A stretch of 64,000 nucleotides of DNA from Pseudogracilibacillus auburnensis (GCF_003201975.1 NZ_QJJQ01000011.1:95680-159679); one strand, 5' to 3'; shown: positions 18,130 through 27,869, numbered from the stretch's first letter. Numbers and translations: made by a program. Notes: generated by a model from the letters alone, not told the origin.

Positions 18130-19329
18130 TTATAATAATTCGTCAAAATGATCGCTTTGAACATTATGAACTATTTTAATCGTTTCTTTTTTAGCTATTG
18201 CTTCATTCATGAATGGCGTAAAGTCTACCTTTTTTTCCAGTTCATGAATGATTTCTCTTTTCGGATTAGTTGCAGGTGATTTTGGTACAAATATCGTACA
18301 GCAATCTTCATAAGGTCGGATAGAAATATCATACGTACCAATTCGTTTTGAATGGGTAATAATTTCTTCCTTATCTAGAGCAACTAATGGACGTAATACT
18401 GGTAAATTAGTTACTTCATTGATAGCGTTCATACTTGCCAATGTCTGACTTGCTACTTGTCCAAGACTTTCCCCCGTTGTAAGTGATAATATATTTTTTT
18501 CATGGCAAATTTTTTCGCTAATGGTGAGCATTACACGTCTCATTATCGTCATCGCATATCGTTCTGGCATTGATTTAAATATTTCTTGTTGTAACGTTGT
18601 AAAAGGAATCAGATGAACATTGATCGATCCCCCAAATTCTGTTAACGTTTTTGTTAAATCTAACACTTTTTGCTTGGCGCGTTCACTTGTAAAAGGTGGT
18701 GAATGAAAATGAACCATTTCAAGTTGAACACCCCGCTTCATCATTAAATATCCCGCAACAGGGCTATCAATACCACCTGATAATAATAACAATGACTTTC
18801 CACCAGTTCCTACTGGTAAACCTCCAGCTCCACGAACGACCGTTGACATAATATAAGTCGCTTTTTCCCTAATTTCTACTTTTATTTCTACATCAGGTTC
18901 ATGTACATTAACTGTATATATCGATGTGTTTTTTAATAAATGGGCACCTAAGATTCGATTCATTTCTTGGGAACGAATAGGAAATCCTTTATTCACTCGA
19001 CGTACGGAAACTTTAAACGTTTTTGCATTTGGACTCCCCGTCAAAGCAAACAATGCCCCTTCTTTTATAGACGATTCTTCATTTTCAACTTTTAACGCTA
19101 AACTTAAACTGTAGATTCCAAACACTTTTTTACATTGTTTCATAATTGGTTCAGGACCCTGTCCATTTAGTTCAATAAACATTCTTCCTTGTGACCGTTT
19201 TACACGAATATCTGGATAATGTTTTAATGCCTGTTGAATATTTCTTTGTAGCTGTGTAATGAATTGATTTTTATTTTTTCCTTTTAAAGCTAGTTCTCCG
19301 TATCGTATTAAAATATGATCATAATGCAT
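18130..19329 (-). CDS. thiI: tRNA 4-thiouridine synthase / thiazole sulfur transfer protein ThiI
   Basis: 399-residue cytoplasmic enzyme that thiolates U8 of tRNA. It has an N-terminal ferredoxin-like plus THUMP region (to about 165), then a PP-loop ATP pyrophosphatase domain with LLLSGGIDSPVAGYLMMKRG (about 185). As in other Bacillus ThiI, there is no C-terminal rhodanese domain with the extra cysteine, so sulfur must be delivered directly by the neighbouring cysteine desulfurase. That gene ends 7 bases upstream of the thiI start, so the two are one operon. Confidence 0.96.
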   Translation of the reverse strand: MHYDHILIRYGELALKGKNKNQFITQLQRNIQQALKHYPDIRVKRSQGRMFIELNGQGPEPIMKQCKKVFGIYSLSLALKVENEESSIKEGALFALTGSPNAKTFKVSVRRVNKGFPIRSQEMNRILGAHLLKNTSIYTVNVHEPDVEIKVEIREKATYIMSTVVRGAGGLPVGTGGKSLLLLSGGIDSPVAGYLMMKRGVQLEMVHFHSPPFTSERAKQKVLDLTKTLTEFGGSINVHLIPFTTLQQEIFKSMPERYAMTIMRRVMLTISEKICHEKNILSLTTGESLGQVASQTLASMNAINEVTNLPVLRPLVALDKEEIITHSKRIGTYDISIRPYEDCCTIFVPKSPATNPKREIIHELEKKVDFTPFMNEAIAKKETIKIVHNVQSDHFDELL

Positions 19330-19336
19330 GACTTAT

Positions 19337-20476
19337 CTACTCCAATATATCTTTTAAATGTTTAATTGTTTCTGTAAACGTTCGGATAAATATTTCTATT
19401 TCCTTTTCACTCGTATCATATGACAAACTAATTCTTAAACCGGATGACGAAACAACGCTCGATCGCCCACTTGCATCTAGAACACGGCTTTTATCCGATT
19501 GTTTCGACGAGCAGGCTGATTGGGTTGAGATGACAATTCCTTTTTCAAAAAGAGCGTGAATAACGACTTCTGGTTTTAAACCTGGAACGGAAACATTCAT
19601 AATATGTGGGGCGCCATGTTCAGAAGAATTTATATACACTCCATCGATTTTCCCTAAATGGTTAAAAAGATTCTGATGGATTTTTTGTAAGTGGCCATAT
19701 CCCTTTTGTTTCCGCTCCATCATTAACCGTAAAGCACGAACAAAGGAAACATTTCCTGCCACATTTTCAGTTCCCGATCGTAATCCCTGTTCTTGATTTC
19801 CACCGTGAAAAAGTGGATAAAGAACAGTACCTTTTTTAATGTATAGCATTCCTGTCCCTTTTAATCCATGGATTTTATGGCCTGAAAACGTACATAAATC
19901 AATGCCGCTATGATGTAATTGAAGTGGAACTTTCCCAAGTGCTTGCACAGCATCTACATGGAAAAATAGTTTTGGATGCTTTTTAGCAATTTCTCCGATT
20001 TCTTCAATCGGTTGAATGGAACCTGTTTCATTGTTCACATGCATGATCGAAATGAGAATTGTTTTATTCGTAATAGCGGATCTTACCATTTGTACATCCA
20101 CTACACCATCGCTATTTACGGGAAGATAAGTTACAGTGAATCCGAGCTCTTCTAGACTTTTACATGTTTCATACACGGAAGCATGCTCAATTTCAGTCGT
20201 AATTATATGATTCCCGCGCCCTTGATATTTTAACGCGACCCCTTTTATTGCCAAATTATTTCCCTCTGTTCCTCCAGAGGTAAAAATAATCTCACTCGGA
20301 TCTATTTGCAATAAAGTAGCTGCTTGTTCACGTGCTTTCGTTTGCAACCTTTCAACGTCTGCTCCTAATTCGTGAATGGAGGACGGGTTGGCAAAGTATT
20401 TTTCTGATACTTGTTTAAAGCTTTGTACAACTGATTCATCAGGGATCGTCGTTGCACTGTTATCTAAATAAATCAT
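19337..20476 (-). CDS. nifZ: Cysteine desulfurase dedicated to ThiI (NifZ type)
   Basis: PLP enzyme transferring cysteine sulfur, 379 residues. The start MIYLDNSATT is diagnostic. The PLP lysine lies in FSGHKIHGLKGTG (about 200), and the catalytic cysteine in the flexible loop STQSACSSKQ (about 323). It is translated immediately ahead of thiI in a two-gene operon, the arrangement known in B. subtilis where this desulfurase feeds ThiI for tRNA thiolation. It is less likely to be a general Fe-S desulfurase because no scaffold gene is adjacent. Confidence 0.94.
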   Translation of the reverse strand: MIYLDNSATTIPDESVVQSFKQVSEKYFANPSSIHELGADVERLQTKAREQAATLLQIDPSEIIFTSGGTEGNNLAIKGVALKYQGRGNHIITTEIEHASVYETCKSLEELGFTVTYLPVNSDGVVDVQMVRSAITNKTILISIMHVNNETGSIQPIEEIGEIAKKHPKLFFHVDAVQALGKVPLQLHHSGIDLCTFSGHKIHGLKGTGMLYIKKGTVLYPLFHGGNQEQGLRSGTENVAGNVSFVRALRLMMERKQKGYGHLQKIHQNLFNHLGKIDGVYINSSEHGAPHIMNVSVPGLKPEVVIHALFEKGIVISTQSACSSKQSDKSRVLDASGRSSVVSSSGLRISLSYDTSEKEIEIFIRTFTETIKHLKDILE

Positions 20477-20509
20477 CTAAAAATCCTTCCTACTCATTAT
20501 TCATCTTAT

Positions 20510-20557
20510 CAAAAAACAAGACTGACTATATAGATGTTACCCTATAAGACAGTCTTA
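20510..20557 (-). terminator. Terminator of ezrA
   Basis: Minus-strand stem AAGACTGTCTTATAG / CTATATAGTCAGTCTT followed by GTTTTTTG, directly downstream of the ezrA stop and upstream of nifZ. Confidence 0.8.
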
Positions 20558-20561
20558 TTAT

Positions 20562-22256
20562 TTAAGAAACAGTCATTTCTTGATGTTTTTCTATTTTTTT
20601 AAGTGCACCAGGTTCAATTTCTTCTATTGCATTTGCTGCATTTTCTAATGCTAATTCATATTCAGCCTTACGAAATAATTGTTCTGCTTCTAAAAGCTTT
20701 GCCGCAAGTGATGGATTGGAACTACGATAACGATTTGCATACTGGATAACTTGTTCCGTCAAATACGCTTGCTCTAACATCATATTCGTATTTTCAATAG
20801 CACTCATCACAGAGCTTTTTGCTTCTGCTAGCGATTTTTGTACTTCTAATATATCTAGTGGTTGGTTATCAAGCGCTTGTAAAACGAGTTCGTTTTTCTC
20901 CGTGGCTTCCTCGATCATCGACCAAATAAAGTTGGGAACGCCAGGTAAATTGCTATTTCTTAGCTTGCGATTTGTTTTAAAGATATCATCACTCATCGAC
21001 TGCAATTGTGCCCTCGCTTCTACTTCATCTTTACGTAAGTTTTGAATCCGACTTTTGAAATCTTGATGCTCTTCGACAATGTTTTCAAGTTGCTGAAAAC
21101 CTTGTTCTAACTCTGTTCTTAATTTTGAATGTGCAGAATTATTTTTTTCAACTTTTTGTGCAAATGTTTTTAATTGCTCTTGTAGTTGAGTAACCATTTT
21201 TTCTAAAGACATATATTTTTCTAAATCAGAATCTTCAAAGTAATATGCTTGCTTCAGTTGTGCTACTTCTGACTTTGTATGTAAAAATTGAACTTCAAAG
21301 TTTTCCAATGCACGTTCATAACTAGGCATTTTGGATTCGACAAAGTTTTTAGCTAACGCTTCTTTTTCTAACAATAGGTACATTTCTTTTACCCGTTCCT
21401 CGATTTCGGGAACCATTTCTTTTACCTTATTCGTACTTTCCTTCTCTAATGCATGAACAAGATCGATTAATTGGGCTTGGAACTCTTTTATTTCTTTTTC
21501 TAAGTCTAAATGATCAATCCAATAGCCCTCCGCTTTCATTTCGTTTAAGCCTTTATACAATTCATCTAATTGTGTAGGAAGTCCTTGTCGACATAATTTA
21601 TACAGAGCTGGAAATTCTTCTAGTTCTTGTTGTAATGCTTCTAAACGTTTTTTTACTTGATCGACTACTTCTGTTGACTGTATATAGTTTCCTTCTGCCA
21701 CTAGCTCCTTATATAGCGTTAATTCCTTCTGTATTTCATCGAATTCAACTTCAAATCTTACATCTGCTCGGTCATATTGATAACGATTTTGCGAAAGTAT
21801 TTTACGCAATTCGTTCAGCTTCGGTTCAAGCTGTTCAACTTCTTCTCGATTCGATTGCTCTATTTCAAGTAGTTCATTTAATTCCGCTAAAATAGTTTCG
21901 ATCTTCTTTTCAACTGCCTGTAAGATCTCTTCCATTTGTTTCATGCATTTTTTTGCAGCTGGAAAACTATAGCGGTCTGCTGCATTTTCCGTATCATAAA
22001 GTAATTCTTCTACTTTTCCAAGCTCAACGGTTAAAATGGTTTCCCATTTATTTTTCCATTGTTCAAATTTTTCTTTTGTTTCTCCTTCTAAATTAAGCTC
22101 CTTCACTTTCGCTAATTCTGAAGCAACATTACGATTCATAATATCGAGTTTCCAGCTTTCATAATAATCGACCGAATCATATAATCTTTTTCTTAAAAGG
22201 AGTCCTACTATAATTAACACAATTACTGCTAAAATTGCACCAATAACATATTCCAT
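20562..22256 (-). CDS. ezrA: Septation ring formation regulator EzrA
   Basis: Membrane-anchored negative regulator of FtsZ ring assembly. The 564-residue protein has one N-terminal transmembrane helix (VIGAILAVIVLIIVGLLL) and then an almost wholly helical, Glu/Lys/Leu-rich cytoplasmic part of spectrin-like repeats, as in known EzrA (about 560 residues). It carries the conserved early segment RLYDSVDYYESWKLDIMNR. It is a single gene with its own terminator, next to refZ, so two FtsZ-affecting genes are neighbours. Confidence 0.96.
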   Translation of the reverse strand: MEYVIGAILAVIVLIIVGLLLRKRLYDSVDYYESWKLDIMNRNVASELAKVKELNLEGETKEKFEQWKNKWETILTVELGKVEELLYDTENAADRYSFPAAKKCMKQMEEILQAVEKKIETILAELNELLEIEQSNREEVEQLEPKLNELRKILSQNRYQYDRADVRFEVEFDEIQKELTLYKELVAEGNYIQSTEVVDQVKKRLEALQQELEEFPALYKLCRQGLPTQLDELYKGLNEMKAEGYWIDHLDLEKEIKEFQAQLIDLVHALEKESTNKVKEMVPEIEERVKEMYLLLEKEALAKNFVESKMPSYERALENFEVQFLHTKSEVAQLKQAYYFEDSDLEKYMSLEKMVTQLQEQLKTFAQKVEKNNSAHSKLRTELEQGFQQLENIVEEHQDFKSRIQNLRKDEVEARAQLQSMSDDIFKTNRKLRNSNLPGVPNFIWSMIEEATEKNELVLQALDNQPLDILEVQKSLAEAKSSVMSAIENTNMMLEQAYLTEQVIQYANRYRSSNPSLAAKLLEAEQLFRKAEYELALENAANAIEEIEPGALKKIEKHQEMTVS

Positions 22257-22452
22257 CTTTTACCTCCTAATCATTTTTATAGAAGGATATATATAATTAA
22301 ATCATTATAGTATTATTTCACTATTAATAATACCATGATTACGGTCGTTTTTGCTAAAAAAAACAAAAAAATATGCATATTCTACATAAATGTCGAATTT
22401 TCGTCCCGATAAAACGTGAAGTCATTCAATTTCATGAGCAAAATAAGGAAAC

Positions 22453-23058
22453 TTACTTATCTTTATCTGCAATAAAATCGATCCATTGATCAATGGTTTT
22501 TACATAGTTTTTAATAAAATGGCGAAAAGATTGTTGGTCAACCATTTGATTATTCCATTCGTTCTTTAACATATAAGGTGACATTAACATCCCTTTTAAT
22601 TGCATATATAAATAAAATCGTTGCTTTTTATTTTCTTTACTTAAAATAGGGAAAAACAGTTCACTCAAAACGTGATTTTCCTTCGCTAAATAAGTTACCG
22701 TCATTTCACGTACAAAGGTAGAATCTAAAGATAGTTCACGATTAATGAAAGAGGTTAATTGAAAATAGTCTGTTTTATATTGAATGATGGCATAAATCAC
22801 TTTTTTTAATTTTTCAATAGGATGTATATGTTCATTGTTCGTTATTTCTTCATTTACAATAGTTAAATACATTTCATAATAATTCGTTACTGCATATTCT
22901 AATAAGCCTTGTTTGCTATTGAAATAATAACTAATTAAGGAAACATTCACCGAAGCATATTCAGCGATATCCCGTACCGATGTACCATGAAATCCTTTTT
23001 GAAAAAAGAGTGATGATGCTGCTTCGACTACTTTTTGCTTTGTTTGATTTATTTTCAT
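22453..23058 (-). CDS. refZ: TetR-family regulator RefZ
   Basis: 201-residue DNA-binding protein. The N-terminal TetR helix-turn-helix is clear (AASSLFFQKGFHGTSVRDIAE, then NVSLISYYFNSKQGLLEY), followed by a helical C-terminal domain. In B. subtilis RefZ binds motifs near the origin and affects Z-ring positioning at sporulation. The identification rests on similarity of residues 10-55 and on its place between ezrA and dgcP. The ATG at 23056-23058 is used, with GGGAGG 9 bases upstream; the upstream TTG lies too close to that site. No RefZ binding motif search was done. Confidence 0.85.
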   Translation of the reverse strand: MKINQTKQKVVEAASSLFFQKGFHGTSVRDIAEYASVNVSLISYYFNSKQGLLEYAVTNYYEMYLTIVNEEITNNEHIHPIEKLKKVIYAIIQYKTDYFQLTSFINRELSLDSTFVREMTVTYLAKENHVLSELFFPILSKENKKQRFYLYMQLKGMLMSPYMLKNEWNNQMVDQQSFRHFIKNYVKTIDQWIDFIADKDK

Positions 23059-23124
23059 GCATGTCAATCCTCCCTTTCTTTATTTAATACGACAAAAGTA
23101 TGAAAATTCCTGCAATTTAACACA

Positions 23125-23171
23125 AAATAATAAATGGCAACCTTCCAATAGAAGATCGCCATTCATTATTT
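23125..23171 (-). terminator. Terminator of dgcP
   Basis: Stem AATAATGAATGGC / GCCATTTATTATT followed by TTGTG on the minus strand. It overlaps the last codons of dgcP. Confidence 0.7.
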
Positions 23172-25037
23172 ATGTTGAACTACTTTATTTTTTCCAGATG
23201 TCTTTGCTTCATATAACGCCTCATCGGTTCGGATAAATAATTGTTCGACCGTATCTTTTTTTGCTGAAGTCCATGTAGAAACTCCTGATGAAAGAGTAAC
23301 TTGTGGTTGAGTAGTTTTGATCACTTTTTCTCTTATTCGGTTTGCCCTTTCTGTTGCCTCTGCTAAGCTGCAATGTGGTAAATATACGGCAAATTCCTCT
23401 CCACCCCATCGAGCAGCAATCTCCCCTTGTTTCATTTCCAATTTAATAATTTCAGCCACTTGGATGAGCACTTTGTCACCAATATAATGCCCAAACGTAT
23501 CATTCACTAATTTAAAGTCATCGACATCAAATAAGATAAATGCCCCTCGTCCACTTCGACTCATCTGTTCCCCTATTTTTTTATCTAGATGATTTCTTGA
23601 ATATAGTTTTGTTAAATAATCTGTTATTGCAGTCTGCTTTAATTGTTCTTTTAAAACAGAATTATGGAAAGCTAGTGATGCATGTTGGACAAATGATTGG
23701 ATAAATTTAAATTTATCAAATGAGAAATAGTAAGGGATATGGTGGGCTACAATAATAACACCAAAAATCGATTCAGAAGACCACATTGGGATGATCATGA
23801 TTGAATTATACAGAGTATCAATACCTTCTGCTTGAAAGTTACCGGACAATATTGGTTTTGGATCTTGCTTCATCTTTTCATATACATGACAAATAAATTG
23901 AATACCGTTTTGTGTAGTAAAATATTCAGTGCTCCCATCCAGTATATCAAAGGACTCTAGACCTTCTTCCCGTTCTTGTGAAAAAAAGATCACACCAACT
24001 TGTTCTGGGTGACATGATTCAAAAATATGTTTTTTCACTGTGTCAGTAATTTCATTTTGGTCTAAGTTTAAATTTAAATCATGTGAAGCCACATTAATAA
24101 TTTGCAAGTCTGATACAAGCTGAGTGGAAGACTGATAAAGCGTTGTCCTTTCAATTGCACGCCCAACCATATTCGTAAACTGAGTAATAAAATTCACTTC
24201 TTCGTCAATCATCGTAACAATTTGTTGAATGTTTATTTGTAAAACACCATATACACCTTGTTTACCACTTAACGGTGAATAAATATTGGTTTCTTTTTTC
24301 ACTTCATTATATTCAATTTGTAATTCGTTATTAATAAACGCTAACGTACCCGGAGATAGTGTTGCACCTCCTGTATACTCAATCATTTTAATCGGTAATG
24401 TTTCATTTTCATACTCTTGTGACATTAATAAATAATATCGAAAGGTAGGGTAAATTAATTGAATCGTTTCATAAAAACGTTCTAACACTTCTATTGTTTG
24501 ATGAACAGAATGTAATTTGGTAGATAATTGGAACAGTAACTGATTACGCTCCCGTAGAAACATTTGGTGTCGCTTATGGTATAAAATACTTAAAAATTGC
24601 TCAATAATGATCCGTACTTTTTCAAGTGTCGTTAAACTTACAATTTGATCTTCGGAAAACGTAATGAACATAAACCCACTAAAATTCTCTTTACAATAAA
24701 CTTTTAATAAAAAAGTCATTTGATCTAAAGATTTTTGTGTAATAGGGTTTTCTTCATTTACTACGGTAATATTCGTTTTCTCCTTAAAATAAGCAATGAA
24801 ACGACTGGGAGATAGAGTCTTAACACTAACTGGATATTGTGAGGAAAAATAAGTTATTTGCTCATTTAATTGCTTTTTATTATACATATAAAACACGATA
24901 TTTGAAGCATCCAAGATTTTCTTTAGCCTCTCACATAACATGTTCATCATGTCTTTTCGTGTATATTCATCAATCGTGTAGGTTAGTTCAAAGAGATTAG
25001 CCTTTAAATTTTCTGATATTCGATTCGTATTCATCAT
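23166..25037 (-). CDS. dgcP: GAF-GGDEF diguanylate cyclase (DgcP/YtrP type)
   Basis: 623-residue soluble protein making c-di-GMP from two GTP. The N-terminal 430 residues look like tandem GAF sensor domains with no membrane span. The C-terminal GGDEF domain begins near 455 (ITDYLTKLYSRNHLD), with FDVDDFKLVNDTFGHYIGD and the active-site loop RWGGEEFAVYLP, so catalysis should be intact. The product-inhibition I-site (RxxD five residues before GGEEF) is not present; the position reads KQGE. It occupies the position of ytrP/dgcP between refZ and rpsD. The second messenger it makes is the ligand of the riboswitch at 2723-2796. Start at the first or second of two consecutive ATGs. Confidence 0.93.
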   Translation of the reverse strand: MMNTNRISENLKANLFELTYTIDEYTRKDMMNMLCERLKKILDASNIVFYMYNKKQLNEQITYFSSQYPVSVKTLSPSRFIAYFKEKTNITVVNEENPITQKSLDQMTFLLKVYCKENFSGFMFITFSEDQIVSLTTLEKVRIIIEQFLSILYHKRHQMFLRERNQLLFQLSTKLHSVHQTIEVLERFYETIQLIYPTFRYYLLMSQEYENETLPIKMIEYTGGATLSPGTLAFINNELQIEYNEVKKETNIYSPLSGKQGVYGVLQINIQQIVTMIDEEVNFITQFTNMVGRAIERTTLYQSSTQLVSDLQIINVASHDLNLNLDQNEITDTVKKHIFESCHPEQVGVIFFSQEREEGLESFDILDGSTEYFTTQNGIQFICHVYEKMKQDPKPILSGNFQAEGIDTLYNSIMIIPMWSSESIFGVIIVAHHIPYYFSFDKFKFIQSFVQHASLAFHNSVLKEQLKQTAITDYLTKLYSRNHLDKKIGEQMSRSGRGAFILFDVDDFKLVNDTFGHYIGDKVLIQVAEIIKLEMKQGEIAARWGGEEFAVYLPHCSLAEATERANRIREKVIKTTQPQVTLSSGVSTWTSAKKDTVEQLFIRTDEALYEAKTSGKNKVVQHK

Positions 25038-25244
25038 ATCCCCACCTACTATGTCTATATGATTCCATTATACTATTAATGATTCTTTTTTACTAGTTAT
25101 ATTCCAAAAGTATTCCATTATTTTCTTGTTCGTTATTTTTTTGTTATTATACTTCAAATAAACATTGATTCTATAAGGTTTTGGTGAGTCGTCTATCACG
25201 ACTTTTTATGTAGGTGTTTAGACCTATAAATAGAGTTTTGAATT

Positions 25245-25276
25245 CAAAAAAAGCCTGTAGTAAGATCCTACAAGCT
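25245..25276 (-). terminator. Terminator of the degU-like gene
   Basis: Minus strand AGCTTGTAG / CTACAGGCT hairpin followed by TTTTTTT, 9 bases past the stop. Confidence 0.9.
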
Positions 25277-25284
25277 AATAAAGG

Positions 25285-25962
25285 TTAAAGTTCCACCCAA
25301 TGCTTTCTAATGGCCATAACAACTGCTTGGGTTCGATCATTTACATTCATTTTTTTGAATAAACTACTTACGTGATTTTTTACTGTTTTTTCACTAATAT
25401 TTAACGTTTCCGCTATTTGACGATTGCTTTGCCCGTTCGTCAATAATTGAAGCACTTGACATTCTCTTTTTGTGTATAAATGTAATGGCATTTGAAAATT
25501 TTCTTCCTCTTCTTCAAGATCATTACTCGTTAATTTACGGTACTCTTCCACTAAATCATGGGTAATGGTTGGATGAATATAGGATACACCATTTTTTACA
25601 ATTTTAATTGCTTCTATAAAAGAAAATATATCCATTTCTTTTAACAAATAACCATGTACTCCAATTTTAATTGCTTCTGTTACATAGTTCTCTTCGCCTT
25701 CTGCCGAGAGGATGATTACTTTAATGTTGGAATCGTTATGAAACACCTCTTCTTTTATTTCATAGCGATGTTGCATAAATGTGTTAACATCAATTAGCAA
25801 CACATCGATGTCCTGTAATGGCAATATAGTTTTAACGACGGAATAATCATCACTGCTAACGATAATATGAAACGATGATTCTGAATCCAGTACACGTTTT
25901 ACACCTTCACGAAATAGTTGTTGATGATCAATTAATACGATATTTATTTTAGTTTCGCTCAT
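25285..25962 (-). CDS. DegU-like response regulator with degenerate receiver
   Basis: 225-residue NarL/FixJ-family regulator clearly related to DegU. Shared segments include FREGVKRVLD, ENYVTEAIKIGVHGYLLKEMD, and the LuxR-type DNA-binding domain SEKTVKNHVSSLFKKMNVND (about 190-210). The receiver is altered: the acidic pair reads IDHQQLF where DegU has IDDHQLF, and the phosphorylation site region is LLIDVNTFM (Asp about 58 kept, following Met-Pro lost). The switch Lys is present. No DegS-like kinase is adjacent. It lies just downstream of the sortase genes on the same strand, separated by a MITE-like element, so it may belong to the pilus locus. It may act independently of phosphorylation. Confidence 0.85.
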   Translation of the reverse strand: MSETKINIVLIDHQQLFREGVKRVLDSESSFHIIVSSDDYSVVKTILPLQDIDVLLIDVNTFMQHRYEIKEEVFHNDSNIKVIILSAEGEENYVTEAIKIGVHGYLLKEMDIFSFIEAIKIVKNGVSYIHPTITHDLVEEYRKLTSNDLEEEEENFQMPLHLYTKRECQVLQLLTNGQSNRQIAETLNISEKTVKNHVSSLFKKMNVNDRTQAVVMAIRKHWVEL

Positions 25963-25991
25963 TTTTAAAACCTCCTATTCACTTTTAGTGC

Positions 25992-26139
25992 GTGTTCAAA
26001 AGGCCGATAAAAAGGATCGAGAAGTTCAAGGCGGCGTAGCTCCCGAGGAACTCGCGTATGCTTTTACATACGTGAGTACCGGAAAAGCAAGCCAACGCAG
26101 AAATTCGATGTGTCATTTTTGTTGAACTTTTTGAACAAC
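25992..26139. repeat. MITE-like element, copy B (148 bp, no core units)
   Basis: Ends GTGTTCAAAAGGCCGATAAA and, inverted, GTTGTTCAAAAAGTTCAACA. In opposite orientation it carries the same TGACACATCGAA, GCGTTGGCTTGCTTTTCCGG and ACTCACGTATG blocks as copy A, but lacks the central 37-bp core. It lies between the second sortase gene and the degU-like gene. Confidence 0.85.
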
Positions 26140-26153
26140 TTCTTTTATGAAAT

Positions 26154-26846
26154 TTATTTTACCCGTTCTCCATGTACGACGAGACGATGGCTATTCGCCC
26201 GATATGGATGACAAGTTATTAATGATGCTAAGTCTTTTCCTTCATTAATTCCTAAGTTTTCTGTTTCGTGAGGTAAAATCACTTCTACGTCAAATACTTC
26301 ATATTGAAGCTTTTCTTCTAACGTATATATATAAAACGTGTCCCCAGGTTGGATTAGATCTAATTGACGAAACATTGCTTTCGTCCCCATTCCCCGGTGC
26401 CCGGCCAAAACGGTATGTGTACTTAGTCCCCCTACCGGTAAAGAGGATCCTTCCACTTGCCCAATTCCTTTAGATAGCTCATTTTCACTAGCTCCAAGAT
26501 AGATTGGTATTTCTAGGCTAAGTTTCGGTATTTCAATCGAAGCGAAATGATTTCCATCCATTGGAGCATCCTTACACCCTTCATAGTCATCACGATTATA
26601 ACCATCTGTAAAAGGGTCATGAAGTCCTTCTTCATTTTTAAAAATAGCCTCATTACATCTTCTTGCAGCTTCTAACTTTTCAAAAATAAATTGCGGGGTA
26701 AGTAATTGTGCCTCATTTTTGAATTGATTTACTTGTGACTTTTGAAGCTGATTATTAATAAATTGGGCTATATGTGGATAAACAATAATTAGGAGTCCGA
26801 GAATAAATAATAACAATATCCATTTATTTTTTCTCATCATCATCAC
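26154..26846 (-). CDS. Class C (pilin-polymerising) sortase
   Basis: 230-residue membrane-anchored cysteine transpeptidase. It has an N-terminal transmembrane helix (WILLLFILGLLIIVYPHI) and a class C lid motif with DPF in GLHDPFTDGYNRD (about 80). The catalytic His is in VLAGHRGMGTKAMFRQLD, and Cys plus Arg are in SLITCHPYRANSHRLVVHG near the C terminus. It lacks the second, C-terminal membrane helix seen in its neighbour. It overlaps the upstream sortase gene by 4 bases (ATGA), so the pair is cotranslated. It probably joins pilin subunits or adds an ancillary pilin. Confidence 0.93.
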   Translation of the reverse strand: MMMMRKNKWILLLFILGLLIIVYPHIAQFINNQLQKSQVNQFKNEAQLLTPQFIFEKLEAARRCNEAIFKNEEGLHDPFTDGYNRDDYEGCKDAPMDGNHFASIEIPKLSLEIPIYLGASENELSKGIGQVEGSSLPVGGLSTHTVLAGHRGMGTKAMFRQLDLIQPGDTFYIYTLEEKLQYEVFDVEVILPHETENLGINEGKDLASLITCHPYRANSHRLVVHGERVK

Positions 26847-27670
26847 ACTTCCATTTGCTTTTTTTTACGCAAATATATTATTAGTAGTATTATTATGGTC
26901 AAAATACCTACAAAAAATAAGGAAAGTTTTACTATATCTACCTTTTGGCTTATGTCTGTTGTAGCGGTATGAGGAATATCTTCAAAATATGGTACCCTTT
27001 CTCCTCTAACTAAAAGGCGGTGTGTATTAATCATATATGGCTCACAAGTAATCAATGTGACAAAGTCTTTATCTTTCTTCATATCTAGCCAGTTCGTTTC
27101 GGTTGGTAATACTATTTGGATATCATCAACCTTATATGCTAGTGTTTCATCTAACGTATGAATCAGAAAAACATCATCTACCTCTACTTTATCTAAATCA
27201 CGGAATAATTTTGAACTAGGTAACCCGCGATGACCTGTCAATGCGGTATGTGTCCCACTCCCTCCAATTGGAAAAGAAGAATTTGACATATGACCAATTC
27301 CTTGTTGTAGGACATCTTCACTAACCCCGTGATAAATAGGTAATTTTACATTGATACTCGGTATTTCTAAACTACCCATCGTTTCCCCAATGTCTAACAC
27401 ATTGAAATAACCAGTAACTGTTGTCTCTGTTGCATCTTCAGCGAATGGATCTGCAATCGGGATAGCTGTTTCATTTAATGAATCATTATATTCTTTCGCT
27501 TTTTCTCGCTCTTTTTCTTTCTCATCCTCCGTCATTTGTTCTAGTACTTCATTATGTTTACTCATCACCGTATAGTGGTCTTTTGTACTAAGCCAATTGC
27601 TGACGATGGGATAAAAAAAAATGAGAAAACCAGTGATAAAAATGATCGGAATAATTATTTTACGTACCAT
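26843..27670 (-). CDS. Class C (pilin-polymerising) sortase
   Basis: 275-residue sortase with membrane helices at both ends (IIIPIIFITGFLIFFYPI and LSLFFVGILTIIILLIIYL), the usual topology of class C enzymes. The lid carries IADPFAEDA (DPF). The catalytic set is LTGHRGLPSSKLFRDLD (His) and TLITCEPYMINTHRLLVRG (Cys, Arg). Start at the ATG 27668-27670, 8 bases after AAGG; the upstream ATG is inside the ribosome binding site. It is the likely major pilus polymerase for the LPKTG backbone pilin encoded upstream. It is separated from that gene by a 500-base repeat-containing gap. Confidence 0.94.
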   Translation of the reverse strand: MVRKIIIPIIFITGFLIFFYPIVSNWLSTKDHYTVMSKHNEVLEQMTEDEKEKEREKAKEYNDSLNETAIPIADPFAEDATETTVTGYFNVLDIGETMGSLEIPSINVKLPIYHGVSEDVLQQGIGHMSNSSFPIGGSGTHTALTGHRGLPSSKLFRDLDKVEVDDVFLIHTLDETLAYKVDDIQIVLPTETNWLDMKKDKDFVTLITCEPYMINTHRLLVRGERVPYFEDIPHTATTDISQKVDIVKLSLFFVGILTIIILLIIYLRKKKQMEV

Positions 27671-27869
27671 AGCCGTCATCCTTTAAATTAGCGATAAAAA
27701 TTTGTTGCTTGGCGGTCTATTTCAGGTAAAAGTTAGCGTATTTAGGACGATTTCTAAGATTTTTACCTAAAATTCCTATAAAGAAAACTCGCAACTTGGC
27801 GAGCAAATAGTTAAATAAACGTCCAAAATCGAATAATTCTTCATTTATTACGGATTCTTTCTTAAAGAA

